Assembly: GCF_003111625.1 (NCBI RefSeq)
Contig: NZ_MZGS01000020.1
Location: 62,001 to 126,000 of the forward strand
DNA length: 64,000 nucleotides
Source: Methanobrevibacter thaueri
Lineage (GTDB): Archaea > Methanobacteriota > Methanobacteria > Methanobacteriales > Methanobacteriaceae
Reading direction: 5' to 3'
Shown one piece after another: positions 17,637 to 27,114 of this stretch. Positions within the stretch are counted from its first letter, which is position 1; each line of letters opens with the position of its first letter. The notes under the pieces were generated by a model. It was given only the letters and a program-made list of their open reading frames with translations, searched no databases and was not told the origin of the DNA. Both the position numbers and the translations under genes were made by a program.

Positions 17637-18464
17637 ATGGGTTATGGAGAATGGCATCCCGGCGATCCGATAGGATTTGGAAATGATATAGGTGCTCCTG
17701 AAGTGCCATATATGAGTTATGGTCCTCGAAAAAGGGAAGATGAAGTCGATGAAGAGGAGCTTAAAAAAGAGCGTGAAGAGCGGGATAGGAGATACACTTC
17801 GAAAAAGATATCCGATGATGCCTGGAAACTATATCTGGAACACAGATATGGGGAGGCACTGATTTTTATTAATAGGGCTTTGGAATATGATGGTGAAGAA
17901 TCCAATACGTGGAACAGGAAAGGAGCAATACTTGATGGATTGAACCGGTTTGAAGAGGCTATTGAAAACTATAACATAGCGATTGAACTTGAGGATAGTG
18001 AAATCTACAAGAACAACAAGGCCGAAGTTCTAATCGAATGGGCATATTCCTTGAAAGATAAGAGAGAATACGAAAAGGCCCTAGAGAAAATCAACGAATC
18101 AATAGACATTTTTCAAAACATCTCATACAAGACATGTGAAAGTGAAGCCTATAACCTTAAAGGACTTATTTTGGAGGAAATGGGCGAGACTCTCAATGCA
18201 TTCAATGCATATAAAAAGGCGGTCGAACATGTCAGGGATGACGATGAGTGCAAGGGATCCTACAAGAGAAACAGGGACCACTTGCTTCAGTATATTGAGG
18301 ATGATAAATTCGAATGCCCCAAATGCGGCAATACGCTTATGATAACCGATAATTTCTGCAATATCTGTGGAGCCAAATTCGAGGAGCCCCTTCATAAAAA
18401 GGATAAAAGCAAAACACACTACTCCGATGGAGTAACTGTCATTGAGTTTGATGATGAAGATTAA
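17637..18464 (+). CDS. TPR-repeat protein with C-terminal zinc ribbon
   Basis: About 275 residues. The Gly/Pro-rich N-terminus (GEWHPGDPIGFG) and a Glu/Arg-rich segment precede three or four TPR hairpins at about 60-200 (ALEYDGEESNTWNRKGAI, RFEEAIENYNIAIEL, YEKALEKINESI). A zinc ribbon near residue 225 has FECPKCGNTLM and FCNICGAKF. The tail is acidic. The ATG at 17637 is preferred; a GTG at 17628 overlaps the preceding stop. It is probably co-transcribed with the glycosyltransferase and may be an adaptor for it; that is inference only. Confidence 0.7.
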   Translation: MGYGEWHPGDPIGFGNDIGAPEVPYMSYGPRKREDEVDEEELKKEREERDRRYTSKKISDDAWKLYLEHRYGEALIFINRALEYDGEESNTWNRKGAILDGLNRFEEAIENYNIAIELEDSEIYKNNKAEVLIEWAYSLKDKREYEKALEKINESIDIFQNISYKTCESEAYNLKGLILEEMGETLNAFNAYKKAVEHVRDDDECKGSYKRNRDHLLQYIEDDKFECPKCGNTLMITDNFCNICGAKFEEPLHKKDKSKTHYSDGVTVIEFDDED

Positions 18465-18487
18465 AAAAAATAAGTTAAAACGAGTGT

Positions 18488-19464
18488 TTATAAAGTAACA
18501 CCCATTTCTAATTGTTCTGTTAATTCTTTGTACCTGTTACGTATTGTAACTTCTGTAACACCAGCGATGTCCGCAACATCCCTTTGTGTTTTTCTCTCAC
18601 CGAGTAAAACGGATGCTATGTATAATGCGGCTGCTGCCACACCGGTAGGTCCTCTTCCGGAAGTCAATCCTTTTTCCATTGCCTTTTCAATGATTTCAAT
18701 AGCTTTGGATTGTGCTTCACCGGACAAACCTAATTCACTTGCGAATCTAGGAACATAATCCACTGGGGAAGTTGGAGGCAATTTAATGTTTAGTTCACGG
18801 GTAAGGAACCTGTATGTTCTTCCAACCTCTTTTTTGGTTACACGAGAGACTTCAGCAATCTCATCGAGGGTACGAGGTACGTTACAACGTCTGCATGCCG
18901 CATATAATGATGCCGCTACAACCCCTTCAATACTTCTTCCACGAATAAGCTTGTTGTCCACTGCACTTCTGTAGACCACACTTGCAGCTTCCCTTACGCT
19001 TCTAGGAAGACCTAACCTTGAGGAGTCACGGTCCAGTTCACTCAATGCGAACGCAAGGTTTCTTTCGGTAGCTCCGGAAATCCTGATTTTCCTTTGCCAT
19101 TTTCTTAATCTGTACCATTGAGCCCTGTTTCTTGCAGGTATGTCACGACCGTAGATATCCTTGTTTCTCCAGTCGATCATGGTACTTAGACCTTTATCGT
19201 GAATTGTGTATGTGATTGGAGCACCAACCCTGGTACGTTTGTCTCTTTGCTCATGGTCGAATGCTCTCCATTCAGGACCCATATCTACTAGGTTCTCATC
19301 AATGACTAATCCGCAACGAGCGCATACAACTTCCGCTCTTTCATAGTCACCTATCAATTCTTCTGAACCACATTCTGGACATACTGTTTGTTTTGAATCA
19401 TCGTAAACATCACTTGATCTTCTATTTTCGATTTCTGATTTGCGTCCTCTTTTAGGAGTTTCAT
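18488..19464 (-). CDS. tfb: Transcription initiation factor IIB (TFB); start codon unresolved
   Basis: TFB recruits RNA polymerase to TBP-TATA complexes. From residue MGPEWRAFD onward the sequence is a textbook TFB: the B-reader/linker ([17 protein letters not shown]) and two cyclin folds with duplicated [17 protein letters not shown] and [17 protein letters not shown]. The zinc ribbon is complete only if the frame continues upstream of the TTG at 19357: CPECG (19379-19381 onward) pairs with CARCG. Between the in-frame stop (19508-19510) and that first cysteine I find no in-frame ATG, GTG or TTG. The nearest ATG, overlapping the gar1 stop, is in another frame. The upstream coordinate is therefore approximate; a rare start codon or an indel is possible. 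Confidence 0.9.
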
Positions 19465-19752
19465 TTACTTTCTGTGGCGTGGTTTCATCCTCCTTTTCTT
19501 CTGTTTTTTAGATTTTGGTCTTGATACAAATAGTTTTTCACCACTATTTTTCTGAAGTTCATCCCTATCCGCTGACCTGAACAGGCGGATTGAGATGTAT
19601 GGTTTTTTTGTAGGTCCGAAAACATAGCTGACCTTACCTATCTTGTTCTTCTTACTGTCAAAAACAATTCCCCCTGGTGCGGGTGTCTTGGTAGATCTTG
19701 CTATCAGTTTTCCTGAGTTTGCCACATGCAAACTGTTACCTAAAAATTTCAT
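19465..19752 (-). CDS. gar1: H/ACA RNA-protein component Gar1
   Basis: A 95-residue protein. The core is a small beta-barrel ([17 protein letters not shown], then [30 protein letters not shown]), matching archaeal Gar1, which binds Cbf5 in H/ACA pseudouridine-guide RNPs. The tail is a run of Lys/Arg. gar1 lies directly upstream of tfb, a pairing I recall in other euryarchaea. Its stop codon lies where a tfb start would be expected. Confidence 0.9.
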   Translation of the reverse strand: MKFLGNSLHVANSGKLIARSTKTPAPGGIVFDSKKNKIGKVSYVFGPTKKPYISIRLFRSADRDELQKNSGEKLFVSRPKSKKQKKRRMKPRHRK

Positions 19753-19792
19753 AAAATCAAACTTAAAATCAAATCTGTATCATTTATATAAT

Positions 19793-19802
19793 TAGAAATA
19801 GG
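19793..19802 (-). promoter_or_regulatory. TATA box for gar1-tfb
   Basis: On the minus strand the sequence reads ATTATATAAA, about 45 bases upstream of the gar1 ATG. The gap between gar1 and the upstream gene is only 110 bases, so this is the best box A in it. Confidence 0.45.
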
Positions 19803-19862
19803 TAGTATATATAGTTACCGATATATTTATATATAAATATTGGTTTCTATTTAAATGTTTTT

Positions 19863-20600
19863 CTATTTCAATCCGGTGATTTGAGCAAGGGTTTTGCCGT
19901 CGGCAATGTCATCAATAATTTTTGATTCCTTAATCTTGACGCCGAGTGTTGCCACCATGGTCTGATTGAACAGCTCCCTCGGAATCACAACGATGCCGCT
20001 TTCATCACCTATGAAAAAGTCGCCGGGATTGATCTTGACATCCTCAACAACAATTGGCTCGTTCAAGGTTCCCAAACCTAATGCTGAACCGGCATTCGGA
20101 CAGAAGTTGCTTGCAAAGACCGGGAAATCCATATGCAGTAACGCATCCAAGTCACGTGCAGACCCATAGATGACGGTCGCCTTGATGCCGTTGTCACGGG
20201 CGCAGGTGGATGCAAGCTCGCCCCAAATCGCTTTGTCATCATCGCTGACCTTAAAAAACAGGATGTCCCCTTCTGCGGCCTCATCGATTGCCAATGCGGA
20301 GGTGCCCCAGTCATCGCTTTCGGTTTCGACTGTGAAGATTGACCCCCATACCTTCTGGTTGTTAATCGGCTTGATTGACTGTATTGAACCTGACCTTCTG
20401 GAGATTCCGTTATATGCATCTGAAACCTGACAGGCGGAAACATTGTCAAGCAGGGACATTAAATTAATGTGATTATCGTAATTCTTGCCATTGAACTTCA
20501 AATCGTCAATAGTAACATCATCTAAGTTAATTTTATCAATATCTACACGTTTTTTCAAATTTTTATTTTTATTCAAAACATCACTTGGACTTATTGCCAT
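19863..20600 (-). CDS. RraA-like family protein
   Basis: A 245-residue protein. After a charged N-terminus of about 40 residues it shows the RraA/aldolase-like fold: VSACQVSDAYNGIS, then GDILFFKVSDDDKAIWGELASTCARDNGIKATVIYGSARD with the GSARD substrate/metal loop. NPGDFFIGDESGIVVIPREL closes the fold. Relatives include RNase E regulators, HMG/CHA-type aldolases and 3-hexulose-phosphate synthase-linked domains; archaea lack RNase E, so an aldolase or regulatory role is more likely. The family label dimethylmenaquinone methyltransferase is a known misnomer. GTGATGAATT precedes the ATG. Confidence 0.82.
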   Translation of the reverse strand: MAISPSDVLNKNKNLKKRVDIDKINLDDVTIDDLKFNGKNYDNHINLMSLLDNVSACQVSDAYNGISRRSGSIQSIKPINNQKVWGSIFTVETESDDWGTSALAIDEAAEGDILFFKVSDDDKAIWGELASTCARDNGIKATVIYGSARDLDALLHMDFPVFASNFCPNAGSALGLGTLNEPIVVEDVKINPGDFFIGDESGIVVIPRELFNQTMVATLGVKIKESKIIDDIADGKTLAQITGLK

Positions 20601-21034
20601 AATTCATCACTTCAATTTAATAATATATGTTACCATGTTAAAATAGATTTCACATATTTTATATATTAGTTTAATCTAAAATATTATTTGGAGTATTGAA
20701 AAAAATACTTATGAAAATTATTATATGCTCATAGAGTTTATTTACATTTATTCAATTATTAAATTATTATTATTAATTAATCAAAAGACAGGAGAAAATT
20801 TATTATTAAGGCAAAATTCAAGTTAAGAATCAAGATTACATAGACCACAATATGAAAAAATGATAACTCCTTAATAGTAACACACTCCAAATGTATTAAC
20901 TCTTTTTAGTGTATATAAGGTCAAAAAGGCCAAATTTATCGTATAATTTATGCAAGTTACTTGCCTAAAAATAATTTATATTTTTAGATATTACATAAAT
21001 TATCCCGATTTAATTAAGCTTAGGAGGCTTAAAT
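20601..21034. other. Divergent AT-rich intergenic region
   Basis: A 434-base region between the divergent RraA-like and dnaG genes. It holds a TATA-like stretch for the minus-strand gene near 20626-20640, the dnaG TATA box near 20973 and its strong RBS (AGGAGG, 21022-21027). No open frame or stable RNA structure was recognised in the middle. Confidence 0.5.
20973..20983 (+). promoter_or_regulatory. TATA box of dnaG
   Basis: AATTTATATTT, about 55 bases before the ATG. With a start site about 25 bases downstream it leaves a leader of about 30 bases that contains AGGAGG. Confidence 0.5.
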
Positions 21035-22279
21035 ATGGGAAAAGGTGAAGAATTAACAACAACAAAATATTTAATTCATGCTCAAATCACCGCTAACGGT
21101 ATTGTTGAAAAACCAGATGTTGTTGGTGCTGTATTTGGGCAAACTGAAGGTTTACTTAGTAACGATTTAGATTTAAGAGAACTCCAAAGAACTGGAAGAA
21201 TAGGCAGGATCCAAGTTAACATCCACTCAAACAGTGGAAGAGCAAAAGGTGAAATTGTAATTCCTTCCAGTTTAGACAGGGTTGAGACCGCCATACTCGC
21301 TGCATCACTCGAAACCATCAACAGAGTAGGTCCTTGTGAAGCAGAAATCAGAACTTCAAAAGTTGAGGATGTAAGGGCAGTCAAAAGGGAACAAGTTGTT
21401 AACCGTGCTAAAGAGATTTACAAAAACATGGTTGAAAGCGTTGGTCCTACCAGCATGAGAATGATTGAGGAAGTAAGGGAAGCAATGAGAGTTCATGAAA
21501 TCTCTGAATACGGTGAAGACCGCCTCCCAGCTGGTCCAAGCATACACACATCCGATGCAATTATCGTGGTTGAAGGCCGTAGCGATGTTTTAAACCTACT
21601 TAAATACGGTATCAAAAACACCGTTGCAGTCGAAGGAGTGAGCGTTCCTAAATCCATTGGAGAATTAAGTAAGAAAAGAACCACAACCGCATTTGTAGAT
21701 GGTGACAGAGGCGGAGAATTAATCTTAAAAGAATTATTGCAAATCGGTGATGTTGACTATATTACCCGTGCACCTAAAGGAAAAGAAGTTGAAGACCTGG
21801 AAAAAGACGAAGTCCTCGTGGCTTTAAGAGACAAGGTCCCAACCGCACAGTTTTTAGCATCAACCAACCTATTGAACGATTCCAATAAAAGAAAAGAAAA
21901 CAACAGAAACCACAACAATAGGAAAAACCAAAAATACAACCGCAACAACAGACACCAACAACAGCAAGCTGTTAAAGAACCTGAAATAGAAGATGACGAA
22001 GTTAGCCTAATGAAAGACATGCTAAAAGAGTTTGAAGGATCAGGTTGCGGAGCTATCTTGGATGAAGCATTGAATATGACCAAAGAGGTAGAGGTTGAAA
22101 ATATCTATGAGGAAATCAAGAATATTGAAGGAACCGCCGACACCGTAATATTCGATGGCGTTATCTCACAAAGACTTGTGGATGTTGCATCCGAAAAAGG
22201 AATCAACAAACTGGTTGCATTCAAATCCATGAATATAGTTAAAAAACCTCAAAACGTTAAGTTAATAACTATTCAATAG
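21035..22279 (+). CDS. dnaG: Archaeal DnaG-type primase/exosome subunit
   Basis: A 414-residue protein. The archaeal DnaG N-terminal helix region (VGAVFGQTEGLLSNDLDLREL) is followed by a Toprim domain with VEGRSDV (Glu at about 180) and the DGDRGG acidic pair (about 222-224). In archaea DnaG is a component of the RNA exosome, where it helps bind poly(A), and has reported primase activity. A low-complexity Asn/Lys/Arg/Gln linker (about 285-317, with QQQQ) separates Toprim from the C-terminal domain ending MNIVKKPQNVKLITIQ. A strong RBS AGGAGG supports the start. Confidence 0.95.
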   Translation: MGKGEELTTTKYLIHAQITANGIVEKPDVVGAVFGQTEGLLSNDLDLRELQRTGRIGRIQVNIHSNSGRAKGEIVIPSSLDRVETAILAASLETINRVGPCEAEIRTSKVEDVRAVKREQVVNRAKEIYKNMVESVGPTSMRMIEEVREAMRVHEISEYGEDRLPAGPSIHTSDAIIVVEGRSDVLNLLKYGIKNTVAVEGVSVPKSIGELSKKRTTTAFVDGDRGGELILKELLQIGDVDYITRAPKGKEVEDLEKDEVLVALRDKVPTAQFLASTNLLNDSNKRKENNRNHNNRKNQKYNRNNRHQQQQAVKEPEIEDDEVSLMKDMLKEFEGSGCGAILDEALNMTKEVEVENIYEEIKNIEGTADTVIFDGVISQRLVDVASEKGINKLVAFKSMNIVKKPQNVKLITIQ

Positions 22280-22355
22280 ATATTAAACTAAACAAAACAG
22301 TAAATATTAATTGTTCATTATATAATAATGGGATTAAAAATTGGAGGACAAATAA

Positions 22356-22964
22356 ATGAATATAAATATGGAAAATTATTATAGTACTAGGAAAAATGTT
22401 TTTGAAAGAATACAAGATGCTAGTACCGCCACCAAGTTACTTATGTCATTATTGATGGCATGTTTTACAGGTATAATGGCTCAAATCATTATCCCTCTCC
22501 CATGGACTCCAGTTCCAATAACCGCTCAAACCTTTGCAGTGTTATGTTCTGGATTATTCTTAGGTAAAAAATACGGATGTTTAAGCCAAATCTTGTACGT
22601 GGTCTTAGGTATTGCGTTCATCCCATGGTTCGGTGGAATGACTGGAGGACTTGAAGTATTTTTAGGTTCAACCGGAGGATTCCTTATCGGATTCATCATT
22701 GCATCTTACTTCATTGGATTAATTACTGAAAAGTATGCTCATGCACGTAGCTTTACTAAAATGGCTCTTGTCATCGGGATTGCAAACTTTGCATTAATCT
22801 ACATTCCAGGTTTAGCAGGTCTTGCATTGTTCCTCGGTTTCCAAGGAACCAGCGTTGGAATCATTGACCTCTTGATGATGGGTCTCATTCCGTTCATTGC
22901 AGGAGACATCGTAAAAATATTAGCTGCAGCATCAGTGTCTAAAGTATTTTTACCAAAAGACTAA
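22356..22964 (+). CDS. bioY: BioY-family biotin transporter S component
   Basis: A 202-residue membrane protein with about six helices. Family motifs: LPWTPVPITAQTFAVLCSGLFLGKKYG and GMTGGLEVFLGSTGGFLIGF. BioY is the substrate-binding component for biotin of an ECF transporter, and some BioY proteins work alone. No EcfA/EcfT genes are in this window, so it either works alone or uses shared modules. TTGGAGGACAA gives a good RBS. A hairpin/T-run terminator follows immediately. Confidence 0.92.
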   Translation: MNINMENYYSTRKNVFERIQDASTATKLLMSLLMACFTGIMAQIIIPLPWTPVPITAQTFAVLCSGLFLGKKYGCLSQILYVVLGIAFIPWFGGMTGGLEVFLGSTGGFLIGFIIASYFIGLITEKYAHARSFTKMALVIGIANFALIYIPGLAGLALFLGFQGTSVGIIDLLMMGLIPFIAGDIVKILAAASVSKVFLPKD

Positions 22965-22998
22965 AAAAAAGTTTTCTAAACTTTTTTTCTTTTTTTAT
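22964..22998 (+). terminator. Terminator after bioY
   Basis: AAAAAAAGTTT and AACTTTTTTT can pair around TCTA. A long T-rich run (TTTTTTTCTTTTTTT) follows, the usual archaeal termination signal. Confidence 0.7.
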
Positions 22999-23013
22999 TA
23001 TTTTTTGATTTAA

Positions 23014-23412
23014 ATGAAACTTGTTTTACGCGGCCATCATTTGTTATGCCTTAAGGGTTTTCAGGGATACGGCTATGACGAAAACTTCACAAGGAACATG
23101 ACCGAAGTCAATATTAAAAGAAAGCGGGAAAATGTCACGGTCTCACTTGTTGCATCGCCAGATGACATCTGTTGTGCCTGTCCAAACCTGAAGGACGGCA
23201 TTTGTGAAGATGAAACCCAAAACGAACGGATAATCCGTATGGATGAGGAAGTGCTGAAAAACCTTGATCCGTCAAGGGACTATGATTCCATAGAACTCTT
23301 TGAAAAAATCGATGAAATTTTCACTACTGAAGAAAGCGTTTCTGAAATCTGTTTTAATTGTTTATGGCATGAGGAATGCTTATTTTATCAAAATTTGTTA
23401 AATAACCGATAG
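23014..23412 (+). CDS. DUF1284-family cysteine-rich protein
   Basis: A 132-residue protein. The N-terminal LRGHHLLCLKGFQGYGY signature identifies DUF1284. Cysteines cluster as ICCACPNLKDGIC and ICFNCLWHEEC, suggesting a bound metal or Fe-S cluster. The function of the family is not known. The frame is compact and starts just after the bioY terminator. The tRNA-Gln gene with its own promoter follows. Confidence 0.83.
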   Translation: MKLVLRGHHLLCLKGFQGYGYDENFTRNMTEVNIKRKRENVTVSLVASPDDICCACPNLKDGICEDETQNERIIRMDEEVLKNLDPSRDYDSIELFEKIDEIFTTEESVSEICFNCLWHEECLFYQNLLNNR

Positions 23413-23430
23413 ATTTAAATACTACATAAT

Positions 23431-23444
23431 AAATATATATTAAA
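23431..23444 (+). promoter_or_regulatory. TATA box of tRNA-Gln
   Basis: AAATATATATTAAA, centred about 30 bases before the mature tRNA 5' end, the expected spacing for a strong archaeal stable-RNA promoter. Confidence 0.6.
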
Positions 23445-23468
23445 TGTTGTACACAGTACAATTGTAAT

Positions 23469-23540
23469 AGTCCCGTAGGGTAGTGGTAATCCTTCTAGGC
23501 TTTGGACCCGGAGACGGCGGTTCGACTCCGCTCGGGACTA
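23469..23540 (+). tRNA. tRNA-Gln (anticodon TTG)
   Basis: A 72-base cloverleaf. The acceptor stem AGTCCCG pairs with CGGGACT, the D-arm reads GGGTAGTGGTAATCC, the anticodon loop CTTTGGA carries TTG, and the T-arm loop is TTCGACT flanked by GCGG/CCGC. No intron and no encoded CCA; A is the discriminator base. The anticodon stem as drawn has one A-C mismatch in the middle. A run of T follows the gene. Confidence 0.92.
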
Positions 23541-23555
23541 CTAAAAACTTTTTTT

Positions 23556-24746
23556 ATGGATATTTTTATGGAAAAGCTATTACTTATTGGAATTGATACA
23601 AGAAGTATGCTTAACAGCGCATTGAAATTAGATTATGAAGTCTATTCTACAAGCTATTTTTCAACTTCAGACACTCCCATCATCAAAAACCAAAAGATCA
23701 TACTAAAGGAAAGCGATGGTGAAAGTTGCGGAGAGTTTGAAAATCAATTCGATGCCAAAGAGATTTTGGATATATCCCGAGACTACATTGACGAGGTCGA
23801 TTACATCATTCCAATTTCAGGAATTTCACCAAGTGACTTTTCAAAAAATGACAGGAAGAAGATTCTGGGAAGTGTGGATGTTGCAGACATTGAGGACAAG
23901 TACAGATTCTACAAAAAAATCAAGGATGAATTCCTCACACCTGCGACTTTTAGTGTGAGTGATATAGGTGAGGCCATTGAAATAAACAATTCTTATCCTG
24001 ACATTCAATTTATTTTAAAACCGCTTCAAGGAAGTGGAGGTTATGATGTGAACCTATTGGATAATGATTATGATTTTGAATTTAATGGTAAGGAATTTAT
24101 TTTGCAGGAATATGTAAGTGGAATAAACCTAAGTTCATCAGTACTTGCAAGCAAAAGTGAGGCAAAGGCAATAACCCACTCAAGGTTGCTGACCATGAAC
24201 GACTTCGGAAATGACAGTTTCATATATGTCGGAAACATTCTCCCACTGACTGAAAAGTCAATCATGGGCAAGGTCGAAAAAATGGATGAGCTAATAGCCA
24301 ACATGAAAGACACAAGCGAAAGCCTGGCGGAAAAATTCAACCTGATGGGATCAAACGGTGTGGACTACATACTCAATGAGAAGGGACTCCATGTAATTGA
24401 AGTAAACCCAAGGATTCAGGGAACATTCGAATGCGTGGAAAAGGCATATGGTATAAACATGCTTGAGGCCCACATCAAGGCATGCCATGGAGAAATTATC
24501 GAAATCGGCAATCCGAAATATTATGCCTACAAAAAAATAGTCTACTCACCGACAAGGATGAAATACTCGCAAATAGATTTAGACAACATCTATGACCTTC
24601 CGCACACCGGTTCCATAACGGAAAAGGATGAGCCTTTGCTTACAATCATTGACAAGTCAAGTGATTTCGAAAAATTATATGAAAAAGTAGAATCTGCTAG
24701 CCAAATCGTCGATAGGGCAGCTAGAATAAACCGACTAGATGCATAA
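23556..24746 (+). CDS. ATP-grasp carboligase-like protein
   Basis: About 396 residues; ATG at 23568 is an equally good start. The frame continues upstream through the tRNA but cannot code there. An N-terminal Rossmann-like domain (KLLLIGIDTRSMLNSAL) precedes an ATP-grasp domain with FILKPLQGSGGYDV (nucleotide loop), FILQEYVSG and GLHVIEVNPRIQGTFE (metal-binding Glu/Asn). It resembles archaeal COG2232-type predicted carboligases, which join a carboxylate to an amine or thiol. The substrate is unknown. MfnD (tyramine-glutamate ligase) is a more distant alternative. No RBS is visible. Confidence 0.8.
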   Translation: MDIFMEKLLLIGIDTRSMLNSALKLDYEVYSTSYFSTSDTPIIKNQKIILKESDGESCGEFENQFDAKEILDISRDYIDEVDYIIPISGISPSDFSKNDRKKILGSVDVADIEDKYRFYKKIKDEFLTPATFSVSDIGEAIEINNSYPDIQFILKPLQGSGGYDVNLLDNDYDFEFNGKEFILQEYVSGINLSSSVLASKSEAKAITHSRLLTMNDFGNDSFIYVGNILPLTEKSIMGKVEKMDELIANMKDTSESLAEKFNLMGSNGVDYILNEKGLHVIEVNPRIQGTFECVEKAYGINMLEAHIKACHGEIIEIGNPKYYAYKKIVYSPTRMKYSQIDLDNIYDLPHTGSITEKDEPLLTIIDKSSDFEKLYEKVESASQIVDRAARINRLDA

Positions 24747-24870
24747 TAAAGAATAATACTCCAATTGTTATCATAAAAGTAGTAATAATCATTCCACGGG
24801 TCATCCAGATAAATACTTTAGCCTTGTTATCCGGGTCCTTCATAAATTGGTCAATTGGATTTCTTTTCAT
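24721..24870 (-). CDS. 49-residue single-helix membrane protein downstream of the ATP synthase genes
   Basis: A short frame of 49 codons plus stop, with GGTGTAAAAA just before the ATG. The N-terminal half is polar and charged (MKRNPIDQFMKDPDNKAK). The rest is one hydrophobic helix (MIITTFMITIGVLFFIMHL) ending GLF. It lies 136 bases after atpD on the same strand. Its last 26 bases overlap the 3' end of the convergent ATP-grasp gene. The clean topology and RBS favour a real gene. It could be an accessory of the ATP synthase or an unrelated small membrane protein. Confidence 0.6.
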   Translation of the reverse strand: MKRNPIDQFMKDPDNKAKVFIWMTRGMIITTFMITIGVLFFIMHLVGLF

Positions 24871-25006
24871 TTTTTACACCATTTCTAGAAAAAAATTTTT
24901 TTACAGTAACTTCCTTATAAAAACTCTTTTTAAAAATAAACTCTTAATTTAACTTCAAATAAAAAAATAATAAAAAATAAAAGAAAATGAGAAGTTTAGG
25001 AAAAAT

Positions 25007-25693
25007 TTAAGCTTCTGCATTTTTAGCAGCTTCGGCCGCTGCAGCAGCTTTTTCATTTTTCTCCATTGTTGACCTAATCATTTTCAATCTTACAAAGTTT
25101 TCTCTTTCCATTTCTTGGAGTCTCATATCAATATACTTTTCAGTATTTTGGAATCTTGGAATCATAATGTGCTCTAAAGCGTTTACTCTACGTTTAGTTG
25201 ATTCAATCTCCTCAGCAAGCAAGAAAATTGTTTTTTCCACTTCACCAAGTTCGATTAAATACTTGAGAGATTCCTCGAATTTCTTTGCAGCTTCGTCTAA
25301 TTGTATGGTAGTGTCTGCAAAACCGTAACCCCTGTCAATAATGGATCTTTCTTCCATTTTAACATTGGTAACAGGTACTGCTACACCCATAACGCTCCTT
25401 GATGTGATTTCAACATCAATGGATTCTTTAACTGATAAAGCTGCTTTTCTAACAGCTAAATCACCCATAGCAATTTGAGCTTCAACTAAAGCTTCATTTG
25501 CTTCTTTTAGACTTAATTCTGCATTTTCACGAATACCTTTGACACGATCCAAGATATCAAAAAACTCTTTGATTAAAGCATCCCTTTTTTCCTTGAGCAA
25601 ACCGTGTCCTTTAACAGCCAGTTTGGTCCTGTTTTTAAGGGATAATAATTCCATACGAGTTGGATTAATTCCATCAATAATATCTTGTGCCAT
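25007..25693 (-). CDS. atpD: A-type ATP synthase subunit D
   Basis: A 228-residue central-stalk subunit of the A1Ao ATP synthase. It couples ion flow in the membrane ring to catalysis in the A3B3 head. The N-terminus [32 protein letters not shown] is diagnostic. The protein is an antiparallel coiled coil, and the C-terminus is Ala/Glu-rich. It is the last recognised subunit gene of the operon, 27 bases after atpB. A U-rich minus-strand exit follows it. Confidence 0.95.
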   Translation of the reverse strand: MAQDIIDGINPTRMELLSLKNRTKLAVKGHGLLKEKRDALIKEFFDILDRVKGIRENAELSLKEANEALVEAQIAMGDLAVRKAALSVKESIDVEITSRSVMGVAVPVTNVKMEERSIIDRGYGFADTTIQLDEAAKKFEESLKYLIELGEVEKTIFLLAEEIESTKRRVNALEHIMIPRFQNTEKYIDMRLQEMERENFVRLKMIRSTMEKNEKAAAAAEAAKNAEA

Positions 25694-25720
25694 TTAATCA
25701 CCTACATTACTGTAACGAGA

Positions 25721-27112
<1,392 letters not shown>

Positions 27113-27114
27113 TT

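Noticed and set aside
23502-23555. Upstream extension of the ATP-grasp frame through the tRNA
   Set aside because: It would overlap the mature tRNA-Gln; the start at 23556 or 23568 is far more natural.
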